DNA of 64,000 nucleotides from Dyella japonica DSM 16301 (GCF_001010355.1 NZ_JPLA01000002.1:37309-101308); one strand, 5' to 3'. Numbered from the stretch's first letter, positions 28,635 to 39,488 are shown. Notes: a model not told the origin generated them from the sequence alone. Numbers and translations are program-made.

Positions 28635-29750
28635 ATGTCCGAACTGTGGTCCCATCTGGTCAGCTGGTTCGCCAGCCACGGCGTACTGCCGGTGCTGCAG
28701 TTCCTGCATCTGGAAGGCCTCGCCGGCGATCCGATCGACATCTCCGGCTCGCTGCTGATCGCCGCGTTCCAGTTGTGCGTGATCGGCCTGATCTTCCGTC
28801 CGCTGGAAAGCGTGGTGCCGGCCGAGCGCTGGGAGCACCGCAAGCTCACCAAGGTCGACTTCCAGTACACCGTGTTGATGCTGGTCGGCATCTTTCCGAT
28901 CTTCAGCTATCTGATCCTCACGCCCATCGCCAATTACTTTGGCGGGCCGGACACCGGCCCCGGCGACGCCAGCGCCTCGCCGCTCGCCATCACCCACTGG
29001 GTGCCATGGCTGAAGCAGCATCCGTGGCTGCTGTTCGGCTGCTACTACGTGATCTACGACCTGGTGTACTACTGGATGCATCGCCTGCAGCACGCCTTGC
29101 CGTGGTGGTGGGCGCTGCACAGCATGCACCACAGCACGCGCCAGATGAGCTGCTGGACGAATGACCGCGGCAGCCTGATCGACGGCTTCATCCAGTCGAT
29201 GATCCTCGCCAGCGTGGGCATCGTGATGGGCGTGGAGCCCGAGCAGTTCGCCTGGCTGGTGCTGATGGGCGAACTGGTGCAGAACTTCTCGCACGCCAAT
29301 GTGCGCATCGCGTTCGGCCCGGTGTTCAACCGCGTGTTCGTGTCACCGAAGTTCCACCGTCTGCACCACATGCTGGTCGACCCCACCCGACCGACCCTGC
29401 ACAACTGCAACTTCGGCCAGGTGTTCTCGATCTGGGACGTGCTGTTCGGCACCGCGCTGTACAACGAACCGCTGCGCCCCACCGGCGTGGGCGATCCGAT
29501 GGTGGATGACGACAACAACCACGGCCTGGTTGGCCTGCACTGGAATGCGGCCAAGCGGTTCTGGGGCGCGGTGCGCCGGCCGTCGGGATGGAAGTTCGGC
29601 GAGGTGGCGTTTGGCCCGGACTACCGACCGATACCGGTGGATCAGCTGGATCTGCATGGGTTGGCGCATCATGTGTTGCAGCCGGCGCATTCAAAGGAAA
29701 AGCCCGCGCTCGACCTTGCCGAAACAAACGAATCGATCGAGCCCGCCTGA
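28635..29750 (+). CDS. Sterol desaturase / fatty acid hydroxylase family membrane protein
   Basis: Integral membrane di-iron enzyme of the fatty acid hydroxylase superfamily, 371 residues with several membrane helices. The histidine clusters that bind the two irons are present: HRLQH (in YYWMHRLQH), HSMHH and, after the helices, HRLHH (KFHRLHHM). The substrate is unknown; bacterial members act on fatty acids, carotenoids or sterol-like lipids. The C-terminal 60 residues (after PIPVDQLDLHGLAHH) are polar. The upstream gap contains a GC hairpin only. Confidence 0.85.
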   Translation: MSELWSHLVSWFASHGVLPVLQFLHLEGLAGDPIDISGSLLIAAFQLCVIGLIFRPLESVVPAERWEHRKLTKVDFQYTVLMLVGIFPIFSYLILTPIANYFGGPDTGPGDASASPLAITHWVPWLKQHPWLLFGCYYVIYDLVYYWMHRLQHALPWWWALHSMHHSTRQMSCWTNDRGSLIDGFIQSMILASVGIVMGVEPEQFAWLVLMGELVQNFSHANVRIAFGPVFNRVFVSPKFHRLHHMLVDPTRPTLHNCNFGQVFSIWDVLFGTALYNEPLRPTGVGDPMVDDDNNHGLVGLHWNAAKRFWGAVRRPSGWKFGEVAFGPDYRPIPVDQLDLHGLAHHVLQPAHSKEKPALDLAETNESIEPA

Positions 29751-29841
29751 TTGTGCCCGCTTCCGCCTTTAAGATGGCGCGCTCTCCGCGCCGATCTCCG
29801 GCTGAATAAGAGAGCGGACAACTCGATAGGCGGGGAATGGA

Positions 29842-30249
29842 ATGGAGCTCAAGTCGGAAGTTTGGGATCGCGTCATGGAGTTCGCCTCCCTGCTCGCACA
29901 AGAAGACAAGCGCGATAGGTTTTGGGTCAACTACAACGCGCTGAAGGACTACTGCGAGGCGCAGAGCCTGGACGGTTACGACCATCCATTCCTGTGGGAG
30001 AGCCTCGCGGATTTCACCATTGATGATCGCGCTGCCATACCTCTCTATCTCCGCGCTCTAAGCCGAGCCATCGGTGACGAGGCACGTGACTATCGCGTAT
30101 CGATCAAATTCGCACTGGCGGAGCGCCATAAAAACATGGGTGAGACAGAACTGGCGCGCCAGTACGCCATCGAAGCGGATGATGAAGCGAAACAGATTGA
30201 CGATCTTGACCTGCGACGCCGCATAAGCAGATTCCTGCTCTCCGAATGA
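29842..30249 (+). CDS. Hypothetical protein, TPR-like helices
   Basis: 135 residues, soluble, mostly helical, with many charged residues (LAQEDKRDRFWVNYNALKDY; ELARQYAIEADDEAKQIDD). The second half resembles a tetratricopeptide-like pair of helices (YRVSIKFALAERHKNMGE). I do not recognise a family. Ribosome site GGCGGGGAA lies just upstream. The gene looks less GC-rich than its neighbours by eye, which may mean recent acquisition. It ends about 80 bp before a bidirectional terminator. Confidence 0.6.
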   Translation: MELKSEVWDRVMEFASLLAQEDKRDRFWVNYNALKDYCEAQSLDGYDHPFLWESLADFTIDDRAAIPLYLRALSRAIGDEARDYRVSIKFALAERHKNMGETELARQYAIEADDEAKQIDDLDLRRRISRFLLSE

Positions 30250-30328
30250 GGAAAGTGCAATCCCTTCGCTTCAAACGAGCTGGGCACGTGAGCAGCCCCC
30301 CCCCTTTGAAGCTCGATGCAACGCAAAC

Positions 30329-30360
30329 AAAAAGGCCCGGGAAATCCCGGGCCTTTTCTT
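30329..30360. terminator. Bidirectional terminator between convergent genes
   Basis: AAAAAGGCCCGGG-AAAT-CCCGGGCCTTTTC with T-runs on both strands (CTTTTCTTTT on plus, CCTTTTTGTTTG on minus). It ends the small hypothetical gene from the left and secF from the right. Confidence 0.9.
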
Positions 30361-30382
30361 TTCCGTCGAATCAGCGCGTCAC

Positions 30383-31348
30383 TTACGGACGACGCGCCAG
30401 CTCCGGATTTTCCTTGGTCCTGGGCATCAGGTCCTGCTTGGACACGCCCAGCCACAGCAGGATCGGGCTCGCCACGAAGATCGAGGAGAGCGTACCCACC
30501 AGGATGCCGATCAGCATGGTGATGGCGAAGCCGTGCACCGCGGGACCGCCGAAGAAGTACAGCGCGGCCATGGTGATGCCGGTGAACAGCGCGGTGATGA
30601 TGGTACGCGACAGGGTGTTGTTGATCGAACGGTTGAGGATCTCTTCCGGCTCGGCCTTGCGGGCCAGGCGGAACAGTTCGCGCACGCGGTCGAACACCAC
30701 CACCTTGTCGTTGATCGAGTAACCGATCACCGCCAGCACCGAGGCAAGCACGGTCAGGTCGAACTCGCGCTGGGTCAACGCGAAGATGCCGACCGTCACC
30801 AGCGCATCGTGGGCCTCGGTGGCGATGGCCGCCACGGCGAAGCGCCATTCGAAGCGGATGCCCAGGTACAGACCGATGCCGAGCACCACCACGATGGCGG
30901 CCACGATACCGTCGCTGCGCAGCTCCTCGCCCACGGCGGAGCCGACGTAGTCGCGGCTCTTGAGCTTGGCATCCGGACGCGCAGCCTGCAGGGCTTTGGT
31001 GACGTCTTCGGCGATCTTGTCCAGGTTCACCTTGCCGCCGTCGGCGACGCCCGAGTGCGGGTCGTCCTTCGGCTGCAGGCGGATGGACACTTCCTTGGTG
31101 CCACCCAGGCTCTGCACCAGGGTGTGCTCCATGCCGCCCTTTTCCAGGGCGTCGCGGACTTCGCCGACCTGCACCGGGTTGTCGTAATCCATCACCAGCG
31201 ACACGCCGCCGGTGAAGTCCAGACCGTAGTTGAGGCTCTTCACCGTGATCAGCGCGATGGAGGCGACCATCAGCAGAATCGCGATGCCCACGCTGAACTT
31301 CCTCATGCCGAGGAAGTTCACGTTCGCGTTGTGATTAAAAATTTCCAT
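30383..31348 (-). CDS. secF: Protein translocase subunit SecF
   Basis: Inner-membrane partner of SecD that uses the proton gradient to help complete protein export through SecYEG. 321 residues from ATG 31348 (MEIFNHNANVNFLGMRK). Six membrane helices: one before the periplasmic P1-like domain, with the conserved GLDFTGGVSLVM after it, and five after (GIVAAIVVVLGIGLYLGIRF, TVLASVLAVIGYSINDKVVV, and so on). The SINDKVVVFDRVRE motif is diagnostic. It begins 13 bp after secD. Confidence 0.96.
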   Translation of the reverse strand: MEIFNHNANVNFLGMRKFSVGIAILLMVASIALITVKSLNYGLDFTGGVSLVMDYDNPVQVGEVRDALEKGGMEHTLVQSLGGTKEVSIRLQPKDDPHSGVADGGKVNLDKIAEDVTKALQAARPDAKLKSRDYVGSAVGEELRSDGIVAAIVVVLGIGLYLGIRFEWRFAVAAIATEAHDALVTVGIFALTQREFDLTVLASVLAVIGYSINDKVVVFDRVRELFRLARKAEPEEILNRSINNTLSRTIITALFTGITMAALYFFGGPAVHGFAITMLIGILVGTLSSIFVASPILLWLGVSKQDLMPRTKENPELARRP

Positions 31349-31361
31349 CTGTGTCTCTTCC

Positions 31362-33233
31362 TCAGACCGACAGCGTCTTGAGCTTGCGATGACCATGGAT
31401 CAGCGCGGTGATCGCGTGCGTCACGGTGACCGAGGTGAACATCGAGGTCAAAATACCGATCAGCAGCGTGACACCGAAGCCCTTGATCGGGCCCGAGCCC
31501 ATCGTGGTCAGCGCGAGTGCGGCGATAAGGTGGGTGACGTTGGCGTCGAGAATGGTGGCCCACGCCTTGTCGTAACCGGCGCGGATCGCCGCGTGCGGCG
31601 AGGAGCCGTTGCGCAGTTCTTCGCGGATGCGTTCGCAGATCAGCACGTTCGCGTCGATCGCCATACCCAGCGTCAGCACGATACCGGCAATGCCCGGCAT
31701 GGTCAGCGTCACGCCGACAGCCGACATCACCGCGATCAGGATCACCAGGTTGAAGAACAGCGCCACGTCGGCCACCAGGCCAAACAGCTTGTAGTAGAAC
31801 GCAGCGGCCAGCAGCACCAGGGCAAGGCCGAGCGTCACGGCGCGCAGACCCTTCTGGATGTTGTCCTGGCCCAGGCTGGGACCAATCACGCGCTCTTCGA
31901 CGATGTCGACCGGCGCCGCCAGCGAGCCGCCCTTCAGCAGCAGCGCGAGGTCCGACGCTTCCTTCGGGCTGCGCAGGCCGGTGGTCTGGAAGTTCTTGCC
32001 GAACACGCCGTTGATGGTGGCGTAGTTGATCACTTCTTCAGTGACCTTGGGCGTGCGCACTTCCTTGCCGTCGACGACCTTGGTGTCGACCACGCGCTCC
32101 ACGTACACCACGCCCATCGGCTTGCCGACGTTGCCGGTGGTGAAGTCGAGCATCTTCTTGGCGCCGGCCGCATTGAGCGTGACCGACACCGCCGGGCTGC
32201 CGCTCTGCTGGTCGAAGCTGGAGGACGCATCCACCAGCTGATCGCCGGTGACGATGATGTTCTTGCTCAGCAGGTACGGACGGCCGTCGCGATCCTTGTA
32301 CAGGCGCGCGTCGGGCGGAACGATGCCGGTGCGGGCAGCGTCCACCGCCTGCTGCGGCGTGCCGTAACCGGAACGGTATTCCAGCGTGGCCACGGCGCCG
32401 ATGATCTTCTTGGCTTCGGCCGTGTCTTGCACGCCGGCCAGCTCGACCACGATGCGGCTGTCGCCCTGCTGCTGGATGATCGGCTCGGACACACCCAGCG
32501 CGTTGATGCGGTTGCGCAGCGTGCCCAGGTTCTGGCGGATGGTGTTGAGCGAAAGCTCACGCGCCTTGTCCGGACGCACCGCGGCGCTCAGCGGGAAACG
32601 GTCGCCGGTGGCGCTGCCATCGGTGATCGCCAGGTCCGGATAATCCGCGACGATGGCGTTGGATGCAGCGGTGCGGTCAGCGGCGCTCTTGAGCACCACC
32701 ATCACGCCCTGTCCGCGCTGCGGGTTGCGCACCACCGACTCGTAACGGATGTTCTTTTCGCGCAGCAGGCTGCGGATGTCGTCCGCGTAACGCGTTTCCT
32801 GCTTGTCGATCACATCGTCCTGATCGACCTGCATGAGGAAGTGCACGCCACCCTGAAGATCCAGGCCCAGCGGCATCGACTTCGCGCCGATGGAGGTGAG
32901 CCAATGCGGCACCGTGGACTTCAGGTTGAAGGCCACCGTGTAGTCGTCGCCCAGCGCACCCTTGATCGCGTCGGCGGCGCTCTTCTGCACGTCGGCATTG
33001 GCGAAGCTGGCCAGCAGATGGTCGCCATTGAGCTCGACGCCGGTGCTGACGATGTTGGCCTTCTTCAGCGCGTCGATCGCTTTCTGTTCGATCGCCTGGT
33101 CGACCGTGCCATTGCGGTTGGCCGTGACCTGCACGGCAGGCACCGGCAGGAACACATTGGGTAACGCATAGACAATACCGAGCACCAATACGATGGCGAC
33201 CAGCGCATATTTCCAGCGTGGAAAATCACTCAT
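31362..33233 (-). CDS. secD: Protein translocase subunit SecD
   Basis: Large subunit of the SecDF accessory complex, 623 residues. An N-terminal helix (YALVAIVLVLGIVYALP) is followed by the periplasmic P1 domain with GLDLQGGVHFLM, and a C-terminal five-helix block with the signature LTLGMAIDANVLICERIREEL. Gene order yajC-secD-secF is as in most gammaproteobacteria. Confidence 0.97.
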   Translation of the reverse strand: MSDFPRWKYALVAIVLVLGIVYALPNVFLPVPAVQVTANRNGTVDQAIEQKAIDALKKANIVSTGVELNGDHLLASFANADVQKSAADAIKGALGDDYTVAFNLKSTVPHWLTSIGAKSMPLGLDLQGGVHFLMQVDQDDVIDKQETRYADDIRSLLREKNIRYESVVRNPQRGQGVMVVLKSAADRTAASNAIVADYPDLAITDGSATGDRFPLSAAVRPDKARELSLNTIRQNLGTLRNRINALGVSEPIIQQQGDSRIVVELAGVQDTAEAKKIIGAVATLEYRSGYGTPQQAVDAARTGIVPPDARLYKDRDGRPYLLSKNIIVTGDQLVDASSSFDQQSGSPAVSVTLNAAGAKKMLDFTTGNVGKPMGVVYVERVVDTKVVDGKEVRTPKVTEEVINYATINGVFGKNFQTTGLRSPKEASDLALLLKGGSLAAPVDIVEERVIGPSLGQDNIQKGLRAVTLGLALVLLAAAFYYKLFGLVADVALFFNLVILIAVMSAVGVTLTMPGIAGIVLTLGMAIDANVLICERIREELRNGSSPHAAIRAGYDKAWATILDANVTHLIAALALTTMGSGPIKGFGVTLLIGILTSMFTSVTVTHAITALIHGHRKLKTLSV

Positions 33234-33319
33234 GCCTTGAATCCGTCAGAAGCCACGGCAGAGGCGGCCGTGGCGAGCAATGCTTTGGTGGACCGGAGCC
33301 CCTCCGCTCCGGCAAGTCG

Positions 33320-33655
33320 TCAGGACGACTTCAGCGAGCCCTTCGGGAGGACCTGCTGCACGGCGCCCTTCTGCACCTTGATCTTCACGTTCGGGGCGAT
33401 TTCGACCGTGATGAAGCTCTCACCGATCTCTTCCACCTTGCCGGCGATACCGCCGTTGGTTACCACTTCGTCACCCTTGGACAGGGCCGACAGCATGGCG
33501 CGGTGTTCCTTCTGACGCTTCATCTGCGGGCGGATCATGACGAAGAACATGACCACCAGCAGCAGGATCGGCAGGGCCAGGCTCATCAGGGGATTACCCC
33601 CCGGAGCGGCTGCGGGAGCGGCCTGGGCAATCACATAGGACATCGGAAAAGTCAT
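33320..33655 (-). CDS. yajC: Preprotein translocase accessory subunit YajC
   Basis: Single-span inner membrane protein that associates with SecDF. 111 residues from ATG 33655 (MTFPMSYVIAQAA); a second ATG at 33643 is also possible. Helix MSLALPILLLVVMFFVMI, then RPQMKRQKEHRAMLSALSKGDEVVTNGGIAGKV, the family hallmark. It lies 86 bp before secD and is separated from tgt by a repeat-bearing gap. Confidence 0.93.
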   Translation of the reverse strand: MTFPMSYVIAQAAPAAAPGGNPLMSLALPILLLVVMFFVMIRPQMKRQKEHRAMLSALSKGDEVVTNGGIAGKVEEIGESFITVEIAPNVKIKVQKGAVQQVLPKGSLKSS

Positions 33656-34027
33656 CAGCTCGTCTCGCAAGTAGCGGTATTGCCAGAGTTTTCTGACAAC
33701 ACCTGATAAAAGATCGTGGATTATGCCACGCGCCCCCGGCCCCTGCATGCGCTGCAAGGCCCGCCCGTGAAGGGTTCTGGCGCCGGGAGGCGTGGATTGC
33801 AAGGGCTGGACCGGGGCGGAAGGGCGAAGGTTCCCTGGCCGGCTCCTATTTCGTCATTCCGGCGCAGGCCGGAATCCAGTAGCGGCGGGACTTGGTTCTC
33901 GCGCCACGGTAAGGGCTATATCGGGCTTTGGCGACAACCCATCACCTCGCCGCTGGATCCCGGCCTACGCCGGGATGACGAGCATGGGGGCTAGCCTCAA
34001 ATTAGACGCCGCCTCGGCGACGAAGGC
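33656..34027. other. Gap between tgt and yajC carrying a repeat doublet
   Basis: 372 bp without a gene. The left third should hold the yajC promoter, although none is clear; the middle is the large inverted doublet at 33851-33981. Confidence 0.6.
33851..33981. repeat. Palindromic repeat doublet (family 2, copy 2)
   Basis: Left arm TCGTCATTCCGGC-GCAG-GCCGGAAT then CCAGTAGCGGCG; right arm CGCCGCTGGATCCCGGC-CTAC-GCCGGGAT then GACGA. The outer and inner flanks pair as inverted repeats, each arm also folds alone, and about 60 bp separate them. Same plan as 24766-24855. Confidence 0.8.
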
Positions 34028-35311
<1,284 letters not shown>

Positions 35312-35315
35312 TCAC

Positions 35316-36344
35316 TCAGCCCTTGGGCAAAATCAACATCGCATCGCCATACGAGAAAAACCGGTACTTCTGCTCCACCGCATGCCGATACGAGCCCAGC
35401 ATGAAGTCGCGCCCCGCCAGCGCGGACACCAGCATCAGCAGGGTCGATTGCGGCAGGTGGAAGTTGGTCAGCAGGCCGTCGATGCTGCTGAACTGGTAGC
35501 CGGGGAAGATGAAGATCTGCGTTTCGCCCGCGAACGGCTGCAGTTCGCCATCGCGCACGGCGCTTTCCAGCGCACGCACCACGGTGGTGCCCACCGCGAT
35601 CACCCGACCGCCGGCCGCGCGCGTGCGGCGGATCTGCTCCACCAGGCTCGCGCCCACGTTGAGCCACTCGCGATGCATCTGGTGATCCTTGATGTCATCG
35701 GCGCGGATCGGCTGGAACGTGCCCGCGCCCACGTGCAGGGTCACGTAGCCGAACTGGATGCCGCGCTCGCGCAGCGTCGCCAGCATCGCCTCATCGAAAT
35801 GCAGGCCGGCGGTGGGCGCCGCCACGGCACCCGGCTCGCGCGCGAACACCGTCTGATAGCGCTCCATGTCGCTGGCGTCGGCGTGGCGTTCGATATACGG
35901 CGGCAGCGGCATTTCGCCGAGTTTCAGCAGCAGCCTTTCCAGCGGCTCGGGCGATTCGAAGTGCAGACGGAAGAACGCGTTGTCGCGCCCCAGCACCACG
36001 GCATGGCTGCCGTCGGCCAGCTCGATGCGGCCACCTTCTTTGGGCTTCTTGCTCACCCCCAGCTGCACCGTGGCCTCGTGCGCACCGGTGACGCGCTCGA
36101 TCAGGATCTCCACCTGGCCACCGGTGTCCTTGCGGCCGTACAGGCGCGCAGGCAGCACGCGCGTGTCGTTGAACACCAGCAGGTCGCCCTCGCGCAGGAA
36201 CGCCGGAAGCTCGCGGAACATGCGGTCCTGGCGCGACTGCGCATCCACATCGAGCACCAGCAGACGGCTGGCCGAACGCTCGGACAGCGGCGCCTGCGCG
36301 ATCAGCTCAGGCGGCAACTCAAAATCGAAATCGGTCTTCTTCAC
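35316..36344 (-). CDS. queA: S-adenosylmethionine:tRNA ribosyltransferase-isomerase QueA
   Basis: Adds the cyclopentene-type ring to 7-aminomethyl-7-deazaguanine in tRNA during queuosine synthesis. 342 residues. Start is GTG 36344 (MKKTDFDFELPPELIAQAPL). Conserved segments: GDLLVFNDTRVLPARLYG, EPGAVAAPTAGLHFDE, YVTLHVGAGTFQPI and FHLPQSTLLMLVSALAG. First gene of the queA-tgt-yajC-secDF cluster. A possible -10 GATAAT lies at 36371-36376 without a good -35. Confidence 0.96.
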   Translation of the reverse strand: MKKTDFDFELPPELIAQAPLSERSASRLLVLDVDAQSRQDRMFRELPAFLREGDLLVFNDTRVLPARLYGRKDTGGQVEILIERVTGAHEATVQLGVSKKPKEGGRIELADGSHAVVLGRDNAFFRLHFESPEPLERLLLKLGEMPLPPYIERHADASDMERYQTVFAREPGAVAAPTAGLHFDEAMLATLRERGIQFGYVTLHVGAGTFQPIRADDIKDHQMHREWLNVGASLVEQIRRTRAAGGRVIAVGTTVVRALESAVRDGELQPFAGETQIFIFPGYQFSSIDGLLTNFHLPQSTLLMLVSALAGRDFMLGSYRHAVEQKYRFFSYGDAMLILPKG

Positions 36345-36454
36345 GGCGGGATACTGGCGTCGAATAGGCCATTATCGCCCAAAACCCGCGGCCGGCCCCC
36401 AGGCGTGGGGCAGGCGCGGCCGGGAAAACCTGTTCCCGCGCCCTATCGGGCCAG

Positions 36455-37057
36455 CTACAGCCAACCCTTCTGCCGGGCCAGCCGATAGGCCTCGATGCGA
36501 TTGGCGGCGCCGAGTTTGCCGATCGCCTCGGACAGGTAATTGCGCACGGTGCCATGCGAGAGGTTGAGCTGGGTGGCGATATCGTTGGCCGACTGGCCCT
36601 CGCCGGCCAGGCGCAGCACCTGGCGCTCGCGATCGTTCAGCGGATCGGCCTCCGACCAGGCCTCCAGCGCCAGCTGGGGATCGATGGCGCGACCGCCGCG
36701 ATGAACCATGCGCAGCGCCTCGGCCAGGTTTTCCGCCGGTGCGTCCTTCAGCAGATAGCCGGATACACCGGCATCCAACGCACGGCGAAGAAAGCCCGGC
36801 CGCGCAAAGGTCGTCACGATGATCACCTTGATCGGCATCTCATGGCGCTGGATGCGCTGCGCCAGCTCCAGTCCGGTGAGCCCCGGCATTTCGATATCGG
36901 TGACCAGCACATCGGGCTTGATGCGCTGTACCTCGCGCCACGCCGCCTCACCATCCGCCGCCGAACCAAGCACCTCGATATCACTTTCGAGATTGAGCAG
37001 CGCGGACAACGCGCCACGCACCATGGCCTGGTCTTCGGCCAGCAATACACGAATCAT
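36455..37057 (-). CDS. Response regulator, NarL/LuxR family (DesR-like)
   Basis: Two-component transcription factor, 200 residues. The receiver domain has acidic EDQ near the start, the phospho-acceptor aspartate in LVTDIEMPGL and the lysine in YLLKDAPAE. The C-terminal LuxR helix-turn-helix reads DPLNDRERQVLRLAGEGQSANDIATQLNLSHGTV (split across two helices). ATGA overlap with the second kinase gene makes it the last member of the ABC-kinase-kinase-regulator operon; it probably regulates that operon. Confidence 0.92.
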   Translation of the reverse strand: MIRVLLAEDQAMVRGALSALLNLESDIEVLGSAADGEAAWREVQRIKPDVLVTDIEMPGLTGLELAQRIQRHEMPIKVIIVTTFARPGFLRRALDAGVSGYLLKDAPAENLAEALRMVHRGGRAIDPQLALEAWSEADPLNDRERQVLRLAGEGQSANDIATQLNLSHGTVRNYLSEAIGKLGAANRIEAYRLARQKGWL

Positions 37058-38235
37058 GCAGCACTCCTGTTGTTCAACTCGATGGCGGGCGCATCGGATG
37101 CAGCGACCGCCACCTGCTCCTTGCCCAAAGGCACCTGCACGGTAAGCACCGTGCCGTGCCGCAAAGGCGAATCGATCTGCAGGCTGCCGCCCAGCGCACG
37201 CACGCGTTCGCGCATGCCGCTCACCCCATTGCCATGCACGCTCAGGCCGCCGCAACCGTCGTCCGTGACCTGCATGCGCAAGCCATGCTTTTCGATGGTG
37301 AAGTCGACGCGTGCTGCATTCGCTTTGGCGTGACGATGGATATTGGTCACCGCTTCGCGCAGCACCAGGGCCAGCGGCGCTTCGACCTGGGCGGGCAGTT
37401 GGGTATCGCAAGGGAAGGCGCCGTGGAAGCCGACGCCCGAGGCTTCCAGCATGAGACGCGCCGAAACCAGCTCCGCGGCCAGGTCGCCGCGTCGCATGCC
37501 GGTCACTGCGGTGCGCACCTCGGCCAAGGCATGACGCGCGACACGTTCGACTTCTTCCATCTCGCGCTGTGCACGCTCGGGATCAATCAGCGCCAGCTTG
37601 CGCGCGAGTTCCGATTTCAGCGCAACCAGCGACAAGGTATGTCCAAGCAAGTCGTGCAGGTCGCGACCGATGCGCTCGCGCTCCGCCAGCGTGGCGAGGC
37701 GCCGTACTTCTTCCTGCGACAGACGCAGCGCCGCATCCTTGCGATGGTTGTTCATGCGCAGGAAATGGCCAAAGCCGGACGTCAACGACACGAACACGAT
37801 CAGCAGCATGACCCACGGCGAGACGTGCAGCTCGTAGGCGACGATGGCCGTGGGAACGACCAGGATGGCCAGCGCCGTGAGCCAGCGGCGCAGCGAGGAC
37901 AAATAGGCGAAGCACATGGCCGCAGACACCACGTAGCCGATAGCCACGCCGTTGAATGGCCATACGATCAAACCAAGCACCGCAATGCCCGTGGCATACC
38001 AGGGCAGTTGCCGATACGGCGCGGTATAGACTTTGAGGTGGAAATACAGATACAGCGGCGCGGAGATCAGCGTGGGGATCAGCCAGCGCGTCCATACCGC
38101 CCTGGGGTCGGCCATCGGGCCGATCAGCAGCGCGGCGACCCACACCAGGTTGGCCATCGCCTCCCAGCGCAGATAGCTGGGCGAGCCGAGTTTGCCCAGC
38201 AGGGAATCGGGGTGCGGTTTGAACCAGCTGCTCAT
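37054..38235 (-). CDS. Sensor histidine kinase, DesK-like (paralogue B)
   Basis: Membrane kinase of the HisKA_3/NarX-DesK type, 393 residues. Several N-terminal helices (MANLVWVAALLIGPM, VYVST-like helices to MLLIVFVSLTSGFG) with almost no periplasmic part are followed by the phospho-acceptor helix IGRDLHDLLGHTLSL and an HATPase with REAVTNIHRHA and VTDDGCGGL. The C-terminal half closely resembles that of the upstream kinase, so they are tandem paralogues. Both gene borders are 4-bp ATGA overlaps. Confidence 0.9.
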   Translation of the reverse strand: MSSWFKPHPDSLLGKLGSPSYLRWEAMANLVWVAALLIGPMADPRAVWTRWLIPTLISAPLYLYFHLKVYTAPYRQLPWYATGIAVLGLIVWPFNGVAIGYVVSAAMCFAYLSSLRRWLTALAILVVPTAIVAYELHVSPWVMLLIVFVSLTSGFGHFLRMNNHRKDAALRLSQEEVRRLATLAERERIGRDLHDLLGHTLSLVALKSELARKLALIDPERAQREMEEVERVARHALAEVRTAVTGMRRGDLAAELVSARLMLEASGVGFHGAFPCDTQLPAQVEAPLALVLREAVTNIHRHAKANAARVDFTIEKHGLRMQVTDDGCGGLSVHGNGVSGMRERVRALGGSLQIDSPLRHGTVLTVQVPLGKEQVAVAASDAPAIELNNRSAA

Positions 38236-39482
38236 GTTGCCTGCCGCTCCTGCGGTGACCAACCCGTGGCCGGCGTATCGGGCGTCCCATCCAACTGGCC
38301 CACGTCGCGCAACACCGTGCGTGAACACAACGGCACCGTGATGTTCAGGCGCGTGCCCTGGCCGGCCGGCGAGAGCACCTCGAGCGTGCCGCCCAGCGCC
38401 CGCACGCGTTCGACCATGCCTTTGAGCCCATTGCCGTGTACATCGATGCCGCCGCGTCCATCGTCCTGGATGCACAGCTTCAGCGTCTGATTGGCCACTT
38501 CGGTCAGCACGCGCGCACGACTGGCTCGAGCGTGCCTTGCGATATTGGTCACGGCCTCGCGCAGCACCAGCGCGAGTCCACGCTCGACCTCGACCGGCAA
38601 GGATGGCGGCAGCTCGCCGCATTCGAACGACACCGCCGACGACTCCAGCATCAGTCGCGCCGCGGCGAGTTCGGCGGCCAGATCGGTGGCGCGTATGCCG
38701 GACACCGCCGTGCGCACCTCCGACAAGGCGTGCCGCGCCACGCGTTCGGCTTCGGCCATTTCGCGCTTGGCCGCCTCGCTGTCGCGATCGAACAGCTTGC
38801 GCGACAGCTCCAGCTTCAAGGTGATCAGCGACAGCGTGTGGCCAAGCAGGTCATGCAGGTCGCGACCGATGCGCTCGCGCTCGGCCAGTGCCGCCAACCG
38901 GCGTACTTCATCGTGCGAAAGACGAAGCTCGGCCTCCTTTTCCTCACTGAGGCGCTCGGCGTGCACCACCAGGCCGACAATGATCGAGGTGACGGGTATC
39001 CAGATGATGGCCTGCCACGGATAGTGCAGCAGCCGCACCTCGACGATGAGCATCACGTTGAGCAGGGCCAGCAAGGCCATGTAGAGGCTCAGCCGCATGC
39101 GGCAGCTGCGCAGCATGATGGTGCCGTACACGAAATAGGTCAGCCCGCTGGGATACCAGCGCAACAGCAGCATCGACATGGCAACCAGCGCCAATGCGTA
39201 GTAGCGCGACTGCCGGCGGGAGGCGATGCAGGCCTGTGCATACAGCAGCAGGAACAGCGGATAGCTGAAGAGGGTGATCCAGGCCCACTGCCAGGTGTAG
39301 TGATCGAACGCCGGTATCACGAACACCCAGACCGACCACAGCAGATGCACGGCATCCACCCAGGGCGACTTGCCCTTGTGCATGCTGATCGCCGCCAGAG
39401 AGTCCGGCGCCGGCGTAAACCAAGCTCGTAGCCACTGACGCACCGTGTCCCGCTCCCCGTGATCCGTCCGCCCTTCGTGCAT
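38232..39482 (-). CDS. Sensor histidine kinase, DesK-like (paralogue A)
   Basis: 416-residue membrane kinase of the same family as its downstream neighbour. Five or six N-terminal helices (HLLWSVWVFVIPAFDHY, WITLFSYPLFLLLYAQA, LYMALLALLNVMLIVEV, AIIWIPVTSIIVGLVV) lead to IGRDLHDLLGHTLSL and the ATPase part REAVTNIARHA with QDDGRGGIDVHGNGLKGM. The acceptor His and the ATP motifs are present in both copies, so both could be active, perhaps as a heterodimer. It starts 6 bases after the ABC permease stop. Confidence 0.9.
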   Translation of the reverse strand: MHEGRTDHGERDTVRQWLRAWFTPAPDSLAAISMHKGKSPWVDAVHLLWSVWVFVIPAFDHYTWQWAWITLFSYPLFLLLYAQACIASRRQSRYYALALVAMSMLLLRWYPSGLTYFVYGTIMLRSCRMRLSLYMALLALLNVMLIVEVRLLHYPWQAIIWIPVTSIIVGLVVHAERLSEEKEAELRLSHDEVRRLAALAERERIGRDLHDLLGHTLSLITLKLELSRKLFDRDSEAAKREMAEAERVARHALSEVRTAVSGIRATDLAAELAAARLMLESSAVSFECGELPPSLPVEVERGLALVLREAVTNIARHARASRARVLTEVANQTLKLCIQDDGRGGIDVHGNGLKGMVERVRALGGTLEVLSPAGQGTRLNITVPLCSRTVLRDVGQLDGTPDTPATGWSPQERQAT

Positions 39483-39488
39483 GCTACT

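Noticed and set aside
30296..30304. Nine-C tract as a phase-variation switch
   Set aside because: It lies between genes, after a stop codon and before a bidirectional terminator, so slippage would change no reading frame.
36415..36450. Hairpin GGGAA-TTCCC after the response regulator gene as a terminator
   Set aside because: The stem is short with mismatches and has no U-tract; support too weak to list as a feature.
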